Assembly: GCA_903930765.1 (NCBI GenBank)
Contig: CAIYZV010000260.1
Coordinates: forward strand, 1 to 64,000
Direction of reading: 5' to 3'
Origin: an uncultured Pirellula sp.
GTDB lineage: Bacteria > Planctomycetota > Planctomycetia > Pirellulales > Pirellulaceae
DNA: 64,000 nt
The notes beneath the pieces were generated by a model. That model worked only from the letters and a program-made list of their open reading frames with translations. It did not search any database and had not been told where the DNA came from. This document shows, one piece after another, positions 10,395 through 20,410 of the stretch. Every line of letters starts with the position of its first letter. Position 1 is the first letter of the stretch. The position numbers and the translations under genes are program-made.

Positions 10395-10721
10395 GAACTC
10401 CTCTTTTCTCTATGCCGTTTCTCTTCGCGCTTTTCGGAAACTGGCTTCGTGGAAAACCTGTCTACTGACGTTGCTTCCTGTTGTTGCCTCTGTTGCTTGT
10501 GAACTTCTTTGAAAACCGTGTTGGCTACCCCTTGAGTTGCGTACGTTTCATCGCCCTTTTCCTACGCCCCAGCGACACGTTTTCCACATCGCTGCGACCT
10601 TTCTTTGTTCTGTATTATCGCGGGTAGATTGCTCTGATGGACGACTTTTCGACGGTTTGAGGGTCCTCTCTACAACAACTACAAGTTTATAAATTACTTA
10701 CTTCTATTTGGCCTTCGGCCT

Positions 10722-12035
10722 TTACTTGCTTTTGGTCATGGTCCAACCATCCCCTAACGAGGCATCTTTGGTAACGATGGGAATACCATCTCGTACGTAG
10801 CATGGATCGAACTCATCGGAATCGATGAGGCCTAAATTGTTGACGACTTGGACATGCCTACCGATGCGAGCGTTTTTGTCGAGGATAGCTCCGTCGATGA
10901 GGCTGCCAGCACCGATCCCAACCCTAGGTTTTCCGTTGGCAACCAGGCGAGCCAATTCGTCGTCGGTTTCGGAGTAGTCGGCACCCATGATGATGCTATT
11001 TCGTATGGTAACCCCTTCGCCGATGATGCATCGAAGACCGATAACGCTGTTTTCGATGATGGTTCCTTTGCCGATCCGGCAACCGTCAGCGACGAGAGAT
11101 CCAGTGACCGTGGCTCCATCGATGACCGTGGGGGGCAAAAAGCGAGCCCGGGTGTAAACGGGTTTGTCTGCGGAAAAAAGATCGAAAGGTGGGTTTGGAG
11201 TGGTGAGAGACAGGTTGGCTTCGTAGAAGGCTCGAATCGTACCGATGTCTTCCCAGTAATCGTCAAAAAGGTGGACTTGGACTTTTCGAGAGCGTATCGC
11301 CGCAGGGAAAACTTCTTTGCCAAAGTCGCTGTAGTTGGTTTTGTTGAGGATATCGAACAGGAGGCTCTTGTTAAAAATGTAGAGTCCCATGCTGGCCAAG
11401 CAGTCTCGACCACGCGACTGTATCCCCATCTTATCGATCCAACCTGGGGTCATAGCGACCATGTTGATCTCTTCGTCGGTCTTTGGCTTTTCCAGGAAAC
11501 CGACAACACGGCCGGTATCATCGCAACGCATGATGCCTAAGGCGTGCGCGGCGGAACGAGCGACTGGGATGGCAGCGATCGTAACGTCGGCACCGGACTT
11601 GATGTGTGTTTCGAGCATGTCGCTGTAATCCATACGGTACAACTGGTCGCCGCTGAGGATTAGAACGTAATCGCAGTCTTCATCGTCGAAGTACCGCAAG
11701 TTCTTACGGACGGCATCGGCGGTCCCTTCGAACCAAGCGGTTTCGCTTTCCATCGTTTGTTGGGCAGCGAGCAATTCGACGAATCCGCCGCTGAAATTGT
11801 CGAAACGGTAGGTTTGTCGGATATGTTGGTGCAAAGAAACGCTAAGGAACTGCGTAACGACGTAGATGCGATTGATGCCACTATGAAGGCAGTTGCTGAT
11901 AGGGATGTCAATCAGTCGGTATTTGGCAGCCAACGGCACGGCAGGCTTCGCACGGATCTTAGTCAGTGGGAAAAGGCGGGTGCCGCGACCACCACCGAGA
12001 ATCAACGAGATTACTTTCCGCATATCGGTATGCAT
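10722..12035 (-). CDS. glgC: Glucose-1-phosphate adenylyltransferase
   Basis: LGGGRGTRLFPLTKIRAKPAVPLAAKYRLIDIPISNC...; SGDQLYRMDY; left-handed beta-helix C-terminus. Confidence 0.95.
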   Translation of the reverse strand: MHTDMRKVISLILGGGRGTRLFPLTKIRAKPAVPLAAKYRLIDIPISNCLHSGINRIYVVTQFLSVSLHQHIRQTYRFDNFSGGFVELLAAQQTMESETAWFEGTADAVRKNLRYFDDEDCDYVLILSGDQLYRMDYSDMLETHIKSGADVTIAAIPVARSAAHALGIMRCDDTGRVVGFLEKPKTDEEINMVAMTPGWIDKMGIQSRGRDCLASMGLYIFNKSLLFDILNKTNYSDFGKEVFPAAIRSRKVQVHLFDDYWEDIGTIRAFYEANLSLTTPNPPFDLFSADKPVYTRARFLPPTVIDGATVTGSLVADGCRIGKGTIIENSVIGLRCIIGEGVTIRNSIIMGADYSETDDELARLVANGKPRVGIGAGSLIDGAILDKNARIGRHVQVVNNLGLIDSDEFDPCYVRDGIPIVTKDASLGDGWTMTKSK

Positions 12036-12143
12036 AACCGGGCAAGCCTTTTCAACGAGGGTGCAACAACAACGAAAGCCAGCTTATTCTAACCAAGGGC
12101 TAGATTTTAACACGCAGGAAAAAAAAGAGTTAAGATCGTAAGC

Positions 12144-13319
12144 ATGAACGAAGCAAGGATCCAAAAAACCACAGCAGAGGATCTGCTAGGAAAACTGATC
12201 GGTTACGACTCGGTAAGCGACCAAAGCAACGAGTCCATTAGCCGTTTCGTTGCTGATATGCTTGAAGATCTAGGGTTTAGGATCGAATGGCATACGTTCA
12301 AAGATGCCAACGGCACCACCAAAGTGAGCATCGTTGGCAAGCGGCAAGGGACGGGTAATTCCACAGGGACCACCCATCGAGGCGGCGTGGTGTATATGGC
12401 CCATACCGACGTCGTGCCGGTAGAAGACTGGTACACAGGGTTTAGCGGACCCTTTGAAGCGACCCTTCGCAACGAAAGAATCTACGGCCGCGGAAGCTGC
12501 GACATGAAAGGCTCACTCACAGCCGCACTAAAAGCTGTCAGTAAGATTAGCGAGTCTAATCAAATTGCCCCCATCTATTTCATCGTGACGGCTGACGAAG
12601 AGGTAGGGATGAGGGGAGCCAAGCAGGTGGATCGCGAGTCGGCTTGGTTTAAGGAGATGATCGAAAACGACACGGTAGGGATCGTAGGAGAGCCGACGGA
12701 ACTCAAGGTAGTTCATGCGCACAAGGGAGCCCAAGGGTACATTGTGCGGGCCAAGGGGATCAGTGCCCACACGAGTACCAGCGAAGGGGTCAATGCGAAT
12801 TACCAACTCATACCAGCGTTAGGGCCATTGTTGGAACAACGGAATGAGAGCGAGAGCAATCCAAAGTACAGGAACAGCGATTTCGATCCAGCGACGTTAT
12901 CGTGGAACATGGTGTTGATCAATGAGCCAACAGCGATCAACGTAACCACGTCCCATGCCGAAGCTCAGATATTCATTAGGCCTATGCCAGGTGTAGACCA
13001 TCATCCGCTAGAAATCGCAGTGAGACGCATCGCAGCTGACCACGGTTTGGAGTTGATCGGCAAGGATGGCGTGTCGCCTTGGGGGGTTTCACCGAGTTCC
13101 GAATGGGTGCAAACCATGCTTCGGTTAACAGGAGAAACCGCCTCGCAAACGGTATGCTACGCGACCGATGGAGGGGTGCTGCAACGGCTGAGGAGATTGC
13201 TCGTTTGTGGACCTGGTAGCATTGAACAAGCCCACCGAAAAGACGAATGGATAGCGCTCGATCAACTTCATCGTGGGGTCGAACTCTACGAACGAGCCTT
13301 CCGAGAGTGGGCTTGTTAG
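12144..13319 (+). CDS. M20-family metallopeptidase/deacetylase (ArgE/DapE-like)
   Basis: VYMAHTDVVPVEDW, GRGSCDMKGSLTA, FIVTADEEVGMRGA, GEPTELKVVHAHKG. Confidence 0.9.
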   Translation: MNEARIQKTTAEDLLGKLIGYDSVSDQSNESISRFVADMLEDLGFRIEWHTFKDANGTTKVSIVGKRQGTGNSTGTTHRGGVVYMAHTDVVPVEDWYTGFSGPFEATLRNERIYGRGSCDMKGSLTAALKAVSKISESNQIAPIYFIVTADEEVGMRGAKQVDRESAWFKEMIENDTVGIVGEPTELKVVHAHKGAQGYIVRAKGISAHTSTSEGVNANYQLIPALGPLLEQRNESESNPKYRNSDFDPATLSWNMVLINEPTAINVTTSHAEAQIFIRPMPGVDHHPLEIAVRRIAADHGLELIGKDGVSPWGVSPSSEWVQTMLRLTGETASQTVCYATDGGVLQRLRRLLVCGPGSIEQAHRKDEWIALDQLHRGVELYERAFREWAC

Positions 13320-14371
13320 GGTGGCTATGTTCCGAGGAATGGGGGGTTGTCACCAAGCCTAAAGTGTCCGAAAAGTCGAACGAAAAACCAAAGAAAATCT
13401 CAGTGTTCCGCATCCTCTTAAAAAAGTACTTTGATGAATCCCTAGCTTTGGGAATCGCGTTGGCATTGGTGCTCTTCGTTTTCCCCTGGGTACGAATATG
13501 GACCGTGAGTCAGTTTGAATTGACAGGATTCGCACCACTTATCGAGCAGTTTAAAGCGTTTGAAAAGTTCTCACCGGTCCCTCTTGAGCAATTTTTGACC
13601 TACCACGGAATGATCGGATTGACGTTTGACGAGCCCGTGTTGCTGCTGTGTGTGCTGGTGTGGAGTATCGCACGAGGGACCGATGTGGTGAGTGGCGAAT
13701 TGGGCCGAGGGACGATGGAGATGCTGTTGGCACAACCGATCCGCCGTCGGCAACTGCTAACGGCTCATGCGAGCATCACCATATTGGGTTTAGCGATCCT
13801 TTGCTTCTTGGTTTATTGCGGTCTGAGCTTGGGCATCCAGACCAATTCGACCCCGGTACAGGAAGCCAGCAACATCCGGATCCCGTGGATCAACATGGAA
13901 CTCCGCAATCCGATGGTATCGCCAGAAACACGATGGGTGCCGCTTTCGACGTTGACCAGTCCCACCGAGTTCATCGCATCGACGATCAATCTTTTCGGGC
14001 TAGGGTTTGCGGTGATGGGTTTGAGCGTCATGGTGAGCAGTTTTGATCAGTACCGATGGAGGTCGATCGGAGTGGTTATCGGGATTTACGTCCTGCAGCT
14101 GCTCCTGTTTATTTTGTCCAAATCGATGCCCTCGATGGCCTTCTTAAAGCCGTTCACATTTCTGGCCGCATACCAACCCGATTGGATGGTTCGCATTGTC
14201 CACAATTCGCCGGAACAAGCGTGGCACGTATTGATGGGCGATAGAGCAACCGATTGGCAGGAAACCTTGGGACCGTTGGGATACACATTCGTTCTACTGG
14301 CGATGGGGATCGCATGCTACGCCGTAGCCTACTGGCGGTTTGAGCGACGGGACCTCCCGGCCCCGCACTAG
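13307..14371 (+). CDS. ABC-2 type transporter permease-like membrane protein (start uncertain)
   Basis: ORF 13247-14371; hydrophobic segments; SGELGRGTMEMLLAQPIRRRQLLTAHA motif typical of ABC-2 permeases; the annotated ORF start overlaps the upstream gene, so a GTG/TTG start near 13307 is likely. Confidence 0.8.
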   Translation: MGLLGWLCSEEWGVVTKPKVSEKSNEKPKKISVFRILLKKYFDESLALGIALALVLFVFPWVRIWTVSQFELTGFAPLIEQFKAFEKFSPVPLEQFLTYHGMIGLTFDEPVLLLCVLVWSIARGTDVVSGELGRGTMEMLLAQPIRRRQLLTAHASITILGLAILCFLVYCGLSLGIQTNSTPVQEASNIRIPWINMELRNPMVSPETRWVPLSTLTSPTEFIASTINLFGLGFAVMGLSVMVSSFDQYRWRSIGVVIGIYVLQLLLFILSKSMPSMAFLKPFTFLAAYQPDWMVRIVHNSPEQAWHVLMGDRATDWQETLGPLGYTFVLLAMGIACYAVAYWRFERRDLPAPH

Positions 14372-14398
14372 CGAACTGGCCCCGCACTAGCGAACTGG
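14361..14398 (+). repeat. Two perfect copies of a 19-bp tandem repeat; the first copy contains the permease stop codon
   Basis: ccccgcactagcgaactgg at 14361-14379 and 14380-14398; stop TAG at 14369-14371. Confidence 0.95.
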
Positions 14399-14448
14399 GC
14401 CCGCTGTAACCAAACACCGATTTGAGAGCGAGAAAGCGAAACCGAGGA

Positions 14449-15981
14449 TTAGTCCTCTTTGGCGTCCTCTTCAGCGTCATCGTCGTCAAGATTCTTGTAA
14501 TTGACTGGGGATATGGCTTTTTTGAGGGTTTTCACCATCACATCAATCGGCGGTTCCAGTCCGGTGAACAAGCGGTATTGGTAGGCGGCTTGTCGAACGA
14601 ACATCTGTAGGCCGGTGATGATTTTGCAACCCGCGGCTTTGGCACCCTTGATGAAAAGCGTTTGCTCAGGGTTGTAGATCGTGTCGAAGACAATCGTTTC
14701 TTTGGGAAGATCGTTACAGCGGAAGGGGCAGTCATCCATCTCGGGAAACATGCCTATCGGGGTGCCGTTGACCAAGATATCGGGCTGGATCCATTCACGT
14801 TCCTCCCAAGCGGCATATTTTCCGTTGAAGGCGTTGGCAAGTTCGGCACAGGCATCACGATTTCGACCGGTGATGGTGATGAGCGCTTGGCGCTGAGCCA
14901 ATCCATAGCCGATCGCCCGAGACACACCTCCAGAACCGAGCAGCAACACGGAAGCACCTTCGAAAGGATTAAGCTTATCCGAGGTTTTCGCCATGGCCTC
15001 GTTGAGGCAGTCCATCGCGGCGCGATAGTCGGTGTTATAACCGATCAATTCATCGCCATTAAAAACGACCGTATTGCAAGCCCCGATGCCTTGCGCGGCC
15101 GCTTCCGCTTGGGTCAGCAACGGCAGAACGGTTTGTTTGTGAGGGATAGTAACGCTCAAGCCACCGATATGCTCTTTTTGGCACCAGAGTAGAAAGTCGG
15201 GTAGATCTTTCGCTGCAACGCGGAAGGGAAGGTAACGGTAGTCCAGCTGGTTGGCTTCGAAGCAGGCGTTGTGAAGCATGGGGCTGTAAGAATGGGCGAC
15301 AGGATCGGCGACGACACCGAATAGCTTCGTCTTCGGACCAATCGTATCGGCTCGAAAAATGTTCTTCATGTCGTAGAAGGAGAGTTGGCCGGGAGCCACT
15401 CGGCGATCGGCATTGAACACGCAGTAGGTGAAAGGGGCCCCATAGCGCGTGGCCAGGATACGTGTCAAAGAACCGTAGTCCCCCATGCTGATGCCAATCG
15501 TGGGCACCTTGGCATTTTTCATCAGATCGAGCATCTTCGCGGCATCTGCGAAAGAATTGGCAGCGACGGCGATCTTGACGATGTCCGCGTCGAGTTTGCT
15601 CAACCGTTGATGGATCGATTCTAAATTCGCCGGGGTCCCTTCGAAGTTGTGAAGGCTGATGATCCGTTTGGTTTTGCCATAACGAGGAATCTTGCTCGCT
15701 GTGTCTTCTTCGAGATCGACGTATTCCACACCCAGCGCGATGGCTTGCCGGAGCAGCATCAATCGCTCTTCTTCCGTCCGATCCCACCGTCCACCATCTT
15801 CTTTGCGACGGCAAGTAATGACCACGGGTGTGGGCCGGTTCTTGAGCAGACGGGCCAAATCGATCGAACGACCGATGTAATCCAAACGCAGTTCTACGAG
15901 CTTGGCGCCTTGGGCGGCTACCTCCAAATGCTCATTGATGGTGTGTTTATGACGAGTTCGAGCGATCGTGACGCAAAGCAT
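14449..15981 (-). CDS. aroDE: Bifunctional type I 3-dehydroquinate dehydratase/shikimate dehydrogenase
   Basis: N-terminal AroD (LVELRLDYIG, VVITCRRKEDGG, KRIISLHNF); C-terminal AroE (FGVVADPVAHSYSPMLHNACF, GGLSVTIPHKQ, LLLGSGGVSRAIGYGL, NGTPIGMFP). Confidence 0.95.
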   Translation of the reverse strand: MLCVTIARTRHKHTINEHLEVAAQGAKLVELRLDYIGRSIDLARLLKNRPTPVVITCRRKEDGGRWDRTEEERLMLLRQAIALGVEYVDLEEDTASKIPRYGKTKRIISLHNFEGTPANLESIHQRLSKLDADIVKIAVAANSFADAAKMLDLMKNAKVPTIGISMGDYGSLTRILATRYGAPFTYCVFNADRRVAPGQLSFYDMKNIFRADTIGPKTKLFGVVADPVAHSYSPMLHNACFEANQLDYRYLPFRVAAKDLPDFLLWCQKEHIGGLSVTIPHKQTVLPLLTQAEAAAQGIGACNTVVFNGDELIGYNTDYRAAMDCLNEAMAKTSDKLNPFEGASVLLLGSGGVSRAIGYGLAQRQALITITGRNRDACAELANAFNGKYAAWEEREWIQPDILVNGTPIGMFPEMDDCPFRCNDLPKETIVFDTIYNPEQTLFIKGAKAAGCKIITGLQMFVRQAAYQYRLFTGLEPPIDVMVKTLKKAISPVNYKNLDDDDAEEDAKED

Positions 15982-16071
15982 GCTGACGTGGGCGTATTTG
16001 TTGGGGAGAGTGGTGTTGTGAAAAAGAGCCGGGGCGAAGGAGCACCGCAGGGGCGATGAGTATTCAGCGAG

Positions 16072-16671
16072 CTATATCTTATCGGGGCCCGACCAAGTCA
16101 GAAATCGTTCCAATAAAATCGGGCCCGGTTCGGTGAGGAAGCTTTCAGGATGGAATTGCCAGCCCTCCACGGCAAACTCGCGGTGGCGAACTCCCATGAT
16201 AATCCGATTTCCCGCGGGGTCGTCCACCCAAGCCGAAACCTCTAGGCAATCCGGCAAACTCTCGGGAAGAATCACGAGCGAATGGTAACGGGTGGCGACA
16301 AAAGGGTTGGGAAGGCCTCGAAACATCCCCCGATCGTCGTGGTAAATAGAGTCGGTTTTTCCATGCATCAATTCCGGGGCACGAACAATCGTTCCACCGA
16401 ACGCTTGTCCGATCGATTGGTGTCCCAAGCAAACCCCGAGGATGGGTACCGAGCCCGATAGTTCCGACAATAATTGGACGCAAATCCCAGCTTCGTTTGG
16501 GGTGCACGGGCCAGGGGACAGCAAAATCCGATCCGGCCGCAATTGACGGACTTGTTCCACGGAAAGTTCGTCGTTGCGAACGGTCCGAACGTCCAAGGTG
16601 GGATCGATCTCCCCTAGCCGCTGGACCAGGTTGTAGGTGAATGAGTCGTAATTATCGATCAGCAGGATCAT
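16072..16671 (-). CDS. trpG/pabA: Anthranilate/aminodeoxychorismate synthase component II (glutamine amidotransferase)
   Basis: ILLIDNYDSFTYNLVQ, LLSPGPCTPNEAGI, PILGVCLGHQSIGQAFGG, GWQFHPESFLT. Confidence 0.95.
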   Translation of the reverse strand: MILLIDNYDSFTYNLVQRLGEIDPTLDVRTVRNDELSVEQVRQLRPDRILLSPGPCTPNEAGICVQLLSELSGSVPILGVCLGHQSIGQAFGGTIVRAPELMHGKTDSIYHDDRGMFRGLPNPFVATRYHSLVILPESLPDCLEVSAWVDDPAGNRIIMGVRHREFAVEGWQFHPESFLTEPGPILLERFLTWSGPDKI

Positions 16672-16948
16672 CGATCGCGCGTTTCTAAAGGAAAGTTAGC
16701 ATAGGCTTTTGAGGAGGGGATCGGCAATTCGACCAACGATTTCCCACGTAACTCAGCTCGCCGTACCAAGGTATCCAGGGAATGGCCGTCCGACCACAGT
16801 ACGCAGCAAAGTTTTCCTAGGTGAAAAACTCAAGCAAGCACGGAGAAACGACGATAACGATCCTGTCAACGAGTTTACTTCCAGACCGTGTTTACAGGCA
16901 GATCGTGGATTCAGCCTATGGATCGCAAAATGGTAAACGAGGCGTCCG

Positions 16949-17617
16949 ATGAGCTTTCCCGTTACATGGCTTTCGGCAGCAGTCCTACCGTCGGTGCCCA
17001 TGCTGGGGGAAACCGCCAAGAACCTCTCCAACTCCACCGCTCAGGCCTTTGGGAATCTTCTTCAAAACCTGACATCGCCAGCCAATGGCCTCTCGGAAGC
17101 CAATTCCACGCCGAACCAGCCCAAACTCGACGGGCCGCGTGAACGGGATTGGAATGATCCCGATCACCAAATCAAAACCCGCCTGTCGGAGCTTATCTCT
17201 AGGGTAAAGAAGAGTTTAGGATTAGGTTCGACCGAGCAAAATGTCACCGTCATGGCGGATGGCTGGAGCATTCCCAAGGTCGAAGGGAATCCGCTTTTGA
17301 ACACCCATGTTCAATCGCAATTGGAGCGGGATCCCGATTTGATCGCCTTGATCAACCAACGTGCTCGCGCAATGGCCGACCCCTATTCTCCATCCGCTTC
17401 TCCATCCGCTTCTCCATCGGCAATTGGTCCATTTTCGAGTCCTGAATCGGCCGGGGATCCACTGCGTTGGCTCCCGCAGCGACCCTTGGCAACGGCTTCA
17501 TCGAACTTCGGGCGAGGAATCACGCCCGACGAGACGGCTGGCAATGAGGGATTCTCCACCTCTGTGGCTCATCCTAACTCCTCGTCGATTCGAGCCAGTT
17601 GGACCATTCTCGGTTAA
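16949..17617 (+). CDS. Hypothetical protein with SPSA low-complexity tract
   Basis: 222 aa ORF on the + strand in an otherwise uncovered gap; core NVTVMADGWSIPKVEGNPLLNTHVQSQLERDPDLIALINQRARA looks like a folded domain; start uncertain. Confidence 0.55.
   Translation: MSFPVTWLSAAVLPSVPMLGETAKNLSNSTAQAFGNLLQNLTSPANGLSEANSTPNQPKLDGPRERDWNDPDHQIKTRLSELISRVKKSLGLGSTEQNVTVMADGWSIPKVEGNPLLNTHVQSQLERDPDLIALINQRARAMADPYSPSASPSASPSAIGPFSSPESAGDPLRWLPQRPLATASSNFGRGITPDETAGNEGFSTSVAHPNSSSIRASWTILG
17388..17427 (+). repeat. 12-bp in-frame tandem repeat encoding SPSASPSASPSA
   Basis: tctccatccgct repeated about three times. Confidence 0.85.
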
Positions 17618-17763
17618 GCGATCTGCTAAAACCTTTTTCTGCAAAAACCATTTGTGAGACGGCCTGTGGGTCTGCGAAACTTTGGCTATCCTGTCACGGT
17701 TGGCGATTGCTCGAGACCGACTGTAACCCACCGAGAGCCAAGCCGAACCCATGTGAGGAAACC

Positions 17764-18213
17764 ATGCTGAACAGTCAATTGATCCACCCTACCATCTCTC
17801 GAATACTCGGCGAAGCGGGTCACCATGCAACAATCCTGATCGCGGATGGAAACTACCCAGCCTCGAGCAAGCGAGGTCCTCGATGCGAATTGGTGAGTTT
17901 GAACCTGATGCCGGGTGTGGTGACCTGCAACCAAGTCCTCCAAGCGATCTTGTCGGCGATTCCCATCGAAGCTGTCTCGACCATGATGACCGAAACGAGT
18001 GGGCCTTATGCTCTGGAGTCCGACCCGCCTGTGTGGGCAGATTACCGCGCCAGTTTGAAGAACGCCGGACTCGACCTTGAACTTCAACCGATCGACAAGT
18101 GGAAGTTTTACGAAGCGGTCGCTACCACCGATCATGTTTTGACAGTTCAAACAGCCGACACGCAACGCTACGCCAATATCTTGTTAACCGTCGGGGTTCG
18201 GATGTTCCCTTAG
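17764..18213 (+). CDS. RbsD/FucU family protein
   Basis: HPTISRILGEAGHHATILIADGNYPASS and YANILLTVGV resemble RbsD/FucU; ATG at 17764. Confidence 0.85.
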   Translation: MLNSQLIHPTISRILGEAGHHATILIADGNYPASSKRGPRCELVSLNLMPGVVTCNQVLQAILSAIPIEAVSTMMTETSGPYALESDPPVWADYRASLKNAGLDLELQPIDKWKFYEAVATTDHVLTVQTADTQRYANILLTVGVRMFP

Positions 18214-18224
18214 CGAATAAGGGG

Positions 18225-18291
18225 CGGACGTGAAAAAAAACGGACGTGAAGATTTACGACCGTAGCCAAACCGTAGCCAAACCGTAGCCAA
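18225..18291 (+). repeat. Tandem repeats just downstream of the RbsD-like stop codon
   Basis: cggacgtgaa twice (18225, 18241), then ccgtagccaaa in an 11-bp period about three times from 18260 to 18291. Confidence 0.9.
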
Positions 18292-18350
18292 GTAGCGAAA
18301 ACGGCATCTCAAAACCATCAGCAGTACAAACCTTCAGCGGTACCGTCCAC

Positions 18351-19790
18351 ATGCATACGCTAGCACGCAACAACCTTTCAGCATCGTTTCGGTTCGCTGC
18401 TAGTCAAAACGGACACAACCATCGCTCGCGGCGCGGCCAGGTCGATATCCCTAGACTTTTAGTACTCATGTCGGTGGCAATGTCAGGGTTGCTCAGTGGA
18501 TCGTCGCATGGGCAAGAAGAGCAAAAGAGACAAGAGAGAAAAGAGAAAGGTCTCGCGCTGGGTGGTGCCAATGAGCTGCAAACCCAGGACCAGCGTTCAG
18601 CATCCGATCGATCCAACTCCAATTCGTGGAGTCGATTTCGTGGAGAAGGCGGACTCGGTGTGAATGAAAGATGCCGAGTCGTGGTCCCATGGAAGCCAGA
18701 GCAAGTTAGTAAGATACCTCTCCCGGGATCGGGAAATGGTTCCCCGGTCGTATGGGGTAATCGAGCGTTTTTAGTAGCGGCCAATGACGACAATGCCGAT
18801 CGCATCGTGGTAGCGATCGATCTAGAAACCAACCAGATCGTGTGGGAAAAGCGTTATCCGAGCACCAAGCATCGACTTCACCAATTCAGCACCTATGCGT
18901 CGACAACCCCATGTGTCGACGAGGACGGAATCGTGATCGCGTGGGGCGAACCAGAGCATGTGGTGGTCAAGCGATTCAGTCACCAAGGGGGCGAATTGTG
19001 GAGTCGCGACTTTGGGAGGTATGTATCGCAGCATGGTTTCGGGACATCGCCCATGTTGGTCGATGGCAAAGTGATCCTGCTCGACAGTCAAGACGCTGAG
19101 GAGCTTGAACCGGGCGTAGCGCCAGGGAGCGACCGCATGCTGGCGCTCGACCTGAGGACAGGGTCAACGTTGTGGGAAACACCCCTTCCGACGCGACGCG
19201 TTTGTTATGGGGTTCCCAGTGTCCGCGAAGTGAACGGGATCAAGGAACTGGTGTGCGCAACGACGGGGCTAGGGATCTTTGGCATGGACCTCGAGACCGG
19301 AAAAGTGCTTTGGAATCACGATTGTTTCAAGCAGAGGGTTTGCGCATCGACTTTGATCAGCGGTCCCCTAGCGATCGCGTCGCACGGCTCGGGCGGAGGG
19401 CGAGATAACCTATTGGTGGCCTACGATATGGAGACTCGCGAGGAACGGTTTCGCATCCAGCGCGCAGCCCCGTACGTTCCCACTCCTGTCGTCTATGGAG
19501 ACTTGGTTTTCCTATGGTCTGATGCAGGGATCGTGAGTTGTGTGCGGCTGAGTGACGGGGCTACCCGATGGAGTGAGCGTATCGGAGGGAATTTCTTTTC
19601 CTCCCCGGTGATCGTAGGAGATCGGTTGCTCAACATCTCCGATCGGGGTGATGTGACGGTTCTCGCCGCCGGTGACGGGTACCGTATTTTGGGTACGATC
19701 GCAACCGAATCCGTGATACGATCCACTCCCGCCGTGACAGAAACCAAGATTCTGCTGCGCACCGAGAGTGAATTGTGGGTCATCCGGTAG
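18351..19790 (+). CDS. PQQ-like beta-propeller repeat protein (secreted)
   Basis: WSRFRGEGGLGV, VWEKRYPST, LALDLRTGSTLWETPLP, VLWNHDCF repeats. Confidence 0.88.
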   Translation: MHTLARNNLSASFRFAASQNGHNHRSRRGQVDIPRLLVLMSVAMSGLLSGSSHGQEEQKRQERKEKGLALGGANELQTQDQRSASDRSNSNSWSRFRGEGGLGVNERCRVVVPWKPEQVSKIPLPGSGNGSPVVWGNRAFLVAANDDNADRIVVAIDLETNQIVWEKRYPSTKHRLHQFSTYASTTPCVDEDGIVIAWGEPEHVVVKRFSHQGGELWSRDFGRYVSQHGFGTSPMLVDGKVILLDSQDAEELEPGVAPGSDRMLALDLRTGSTLWETPLPTRRVCYGVPSVREVNGIKELVCATTGLGIFGMDLETGKVLWNHDCFKQRVCASTLISGPLAIASHGSGGGRDNLLVAYDMETREERFRIQRAAPYVPTPVVYGDLVFLWSDAGIVSCVRLSDGATRWSERIGGNFFSSPVIVGDRLLNISDRGDVTVLAAGDGYRILGTIATESVIRSTPAVTETKILLRTESELWVIR

Positions 19791-19813
19791 CGCATTGATG
19801 AACAGAACATGCG

Positions 19814-20362
19814 ATGAAAGTATTAATCCATCAAGAAGAAATCCATCGAGGAATTGCGAAGCTCGCATCGCAGTTGCACGAGCGTTATGGAAATGATCCC
19901 CTGACCATCGTGGCGATCATGACCGGAAGTTTGGTGATGCTCGCCGACTTGATACGCAGCCTGGAAATGCCGGTACGGATCAGCCTGATTCGCGCTAGTT
20001 CGTACCGAGGAGGCATGACCAGCGGGGATCTGACGATCGAGGACAGCGATATGCTCAATATTCAGGGGCGCGACGTCCTGCTGATCGACGACATCTTTGA
20101 CACCGGGAAAACGCTCGCGGAAGTGACTCGGCGGATGGAGCGACACCAACCTCGGAGCTTGAAGACAGCGGTGTTCCTCAACAAGCGAGGGAACAGCGTG
20201 GTGAACCAAGCACCCGATTACAGCGTGTTTGACATCCCGAATGAGTTCGTCGTCGGTTACGGATTGGATTACGATGATCTTTATCGCAACCTCCCGTACG
20301 TGGGGGTTTTGGAAGAAGCGGATCTCGCGGCGCATCAGCGGCTGCATGGACCGTCGAGATAG
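19814..20362 (+). CDS. hpt: Hypoxanthine phosphoribosyltransferase
   Basis: PRPP-binding motif VLLIDDIFDTGKTL; IMTGSLVMLADLIR; VGYGLDYDDLYRNLPYVG. Confidence 0.95.
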   Translation: MKVLIHQEEIHRGIAKLASQLHERYGNDPLTIVAIMTGSLVMLADLIRSLEMPVRISLIRASSYRGGMTSGDLTIEDSDMLNIQGRDVLLIDDIFDTGKTLAEVTRRMERHQPRSLKTAVFLNKRGNSVVNQAPDYSVFDIPNEFVVGYGLDYDDLYRNLPYVGVLEEADLAAHQRLHGPSR

Positions 20363-20410
20363 CGACCATCCAACTAGGCCCAAACAACAGGTACACAAAG
20401 ACAGTCGATC

